From contig DNND01000120.1 in assembly GCA_003488005.1 (NCBI GenBank), positions 10,004 through 42,863 on the forward strand: a stretch of DNA of 32,860 nucleotides. The letters run 5' to 3'. This document shows positions 32,824-32,860 of the stretch, piece by piece. Under the pieces are notes generated by a model. The model did no database searches. It was not told the DNA's origin and saw nothing but the letters and a program-made list of their open reading frames with translations. Made by a program: the position numbers and the translations under genes. Origin of the DNA: Blastocatellia bacterium (GTDB lineage Bacteria > Acidobacteriota > Blastocatellia > Pyrinomonadales > Pyrinomonadaceae). Every line of letters starts with the position of its first letter. Position 1 is the first letter of the stretch.

Positions 32824-32860
32824 CGCGTAACTCAAGTAGTTCAGAGTCCAACCTTTAGGT

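Overview
The window looks like chromosomal DNA of a Gram-negative, free-living heterotroph. The best guess is Acidobacteriota, perhaps Blastocatellia. This is inferred from the Oar-type TonB-dependent receptor with a carboxypeptidase-regulatory N-terminus, the moderate GC content, the GTG and TTG starts, and the density of DUF433/PIN genes. No rRNA gene is present to settle it. I saw no tRNA, CRISPR array, phage or plasmid module, and no gene in the window is visibly broken.

Layout. Bases 1-930 hold a palindromic repeat element cut by the window edge, a lone receiver protein behind a good sigma70-like promoter, and a cluster of small hairpins ending in a bidirectional terminator. Bases 931-7830 are a minus-strand run: cytochrome c, a small anchored protein, a zinc-type dehydrogenase, an HtrA protease, an aldehyde dehydrogenase and alanine dehydrogenase. 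Bases 8025-14277 are a plus-strand purine cluster (purF, purM, purN) ending in tyrS. It is interrupted by a small protein/DUF433 pair and a membrane-anchored ComEC-like metallo-beta-lactamase, coupled by one-base overlaps. Bases 14343-15946 hold a DUF433/PIN toxin-antitoxin pair and an RDD membrane protein. A MITE-like insertion with 10-bp direct repeats lies at 15958-16187. Thiolase and the large outer-membrane receptor follow to 21121. The complete quinolinate branch of NAD synthesis (nadC-nadA-nadB) is on the minus strand at 21203-24764. The remainder holds a PAS histidine kinase, a convergent stress pair (CsbD and a glycine-zipper protein), a glycosyltransferase, pterin-4a-carbinolamine dehydratase, and a serine-biosynthesis group (DUF1015, serA, SDR).

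The most unusual content is non-coding. Seven gaps between co-directional genes hold arrays of degenerate 7-bp units. In six of them an array of one unit type is followed by its reverse complement, which predicts a long RNA hairpin. The unit sequence differs from locus to locus, but the two arms of each locus match. The arrays almost exactly fill the gap: they begin 0-3 nt from the upstream stop codon and, at five genes, end 0-6 nt before a start codon that has no Shine-Dalgarno sequence. Two further repeat families are present: clusters of mini-hairpins centred on GGC-NNN-GCC (717-863 and 12190-12348), and the GTAGCGGATGGG inverted-repeat element (1-95 and 15968-16177). The heptamer arrays recall the short tandemly repeated repetitive (STRR) heptamers of filamentous cyanobacteria. 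Their tight fit between stop and start codons makes them the best candidate here for an undescribed regulatory or RNA-processing element.
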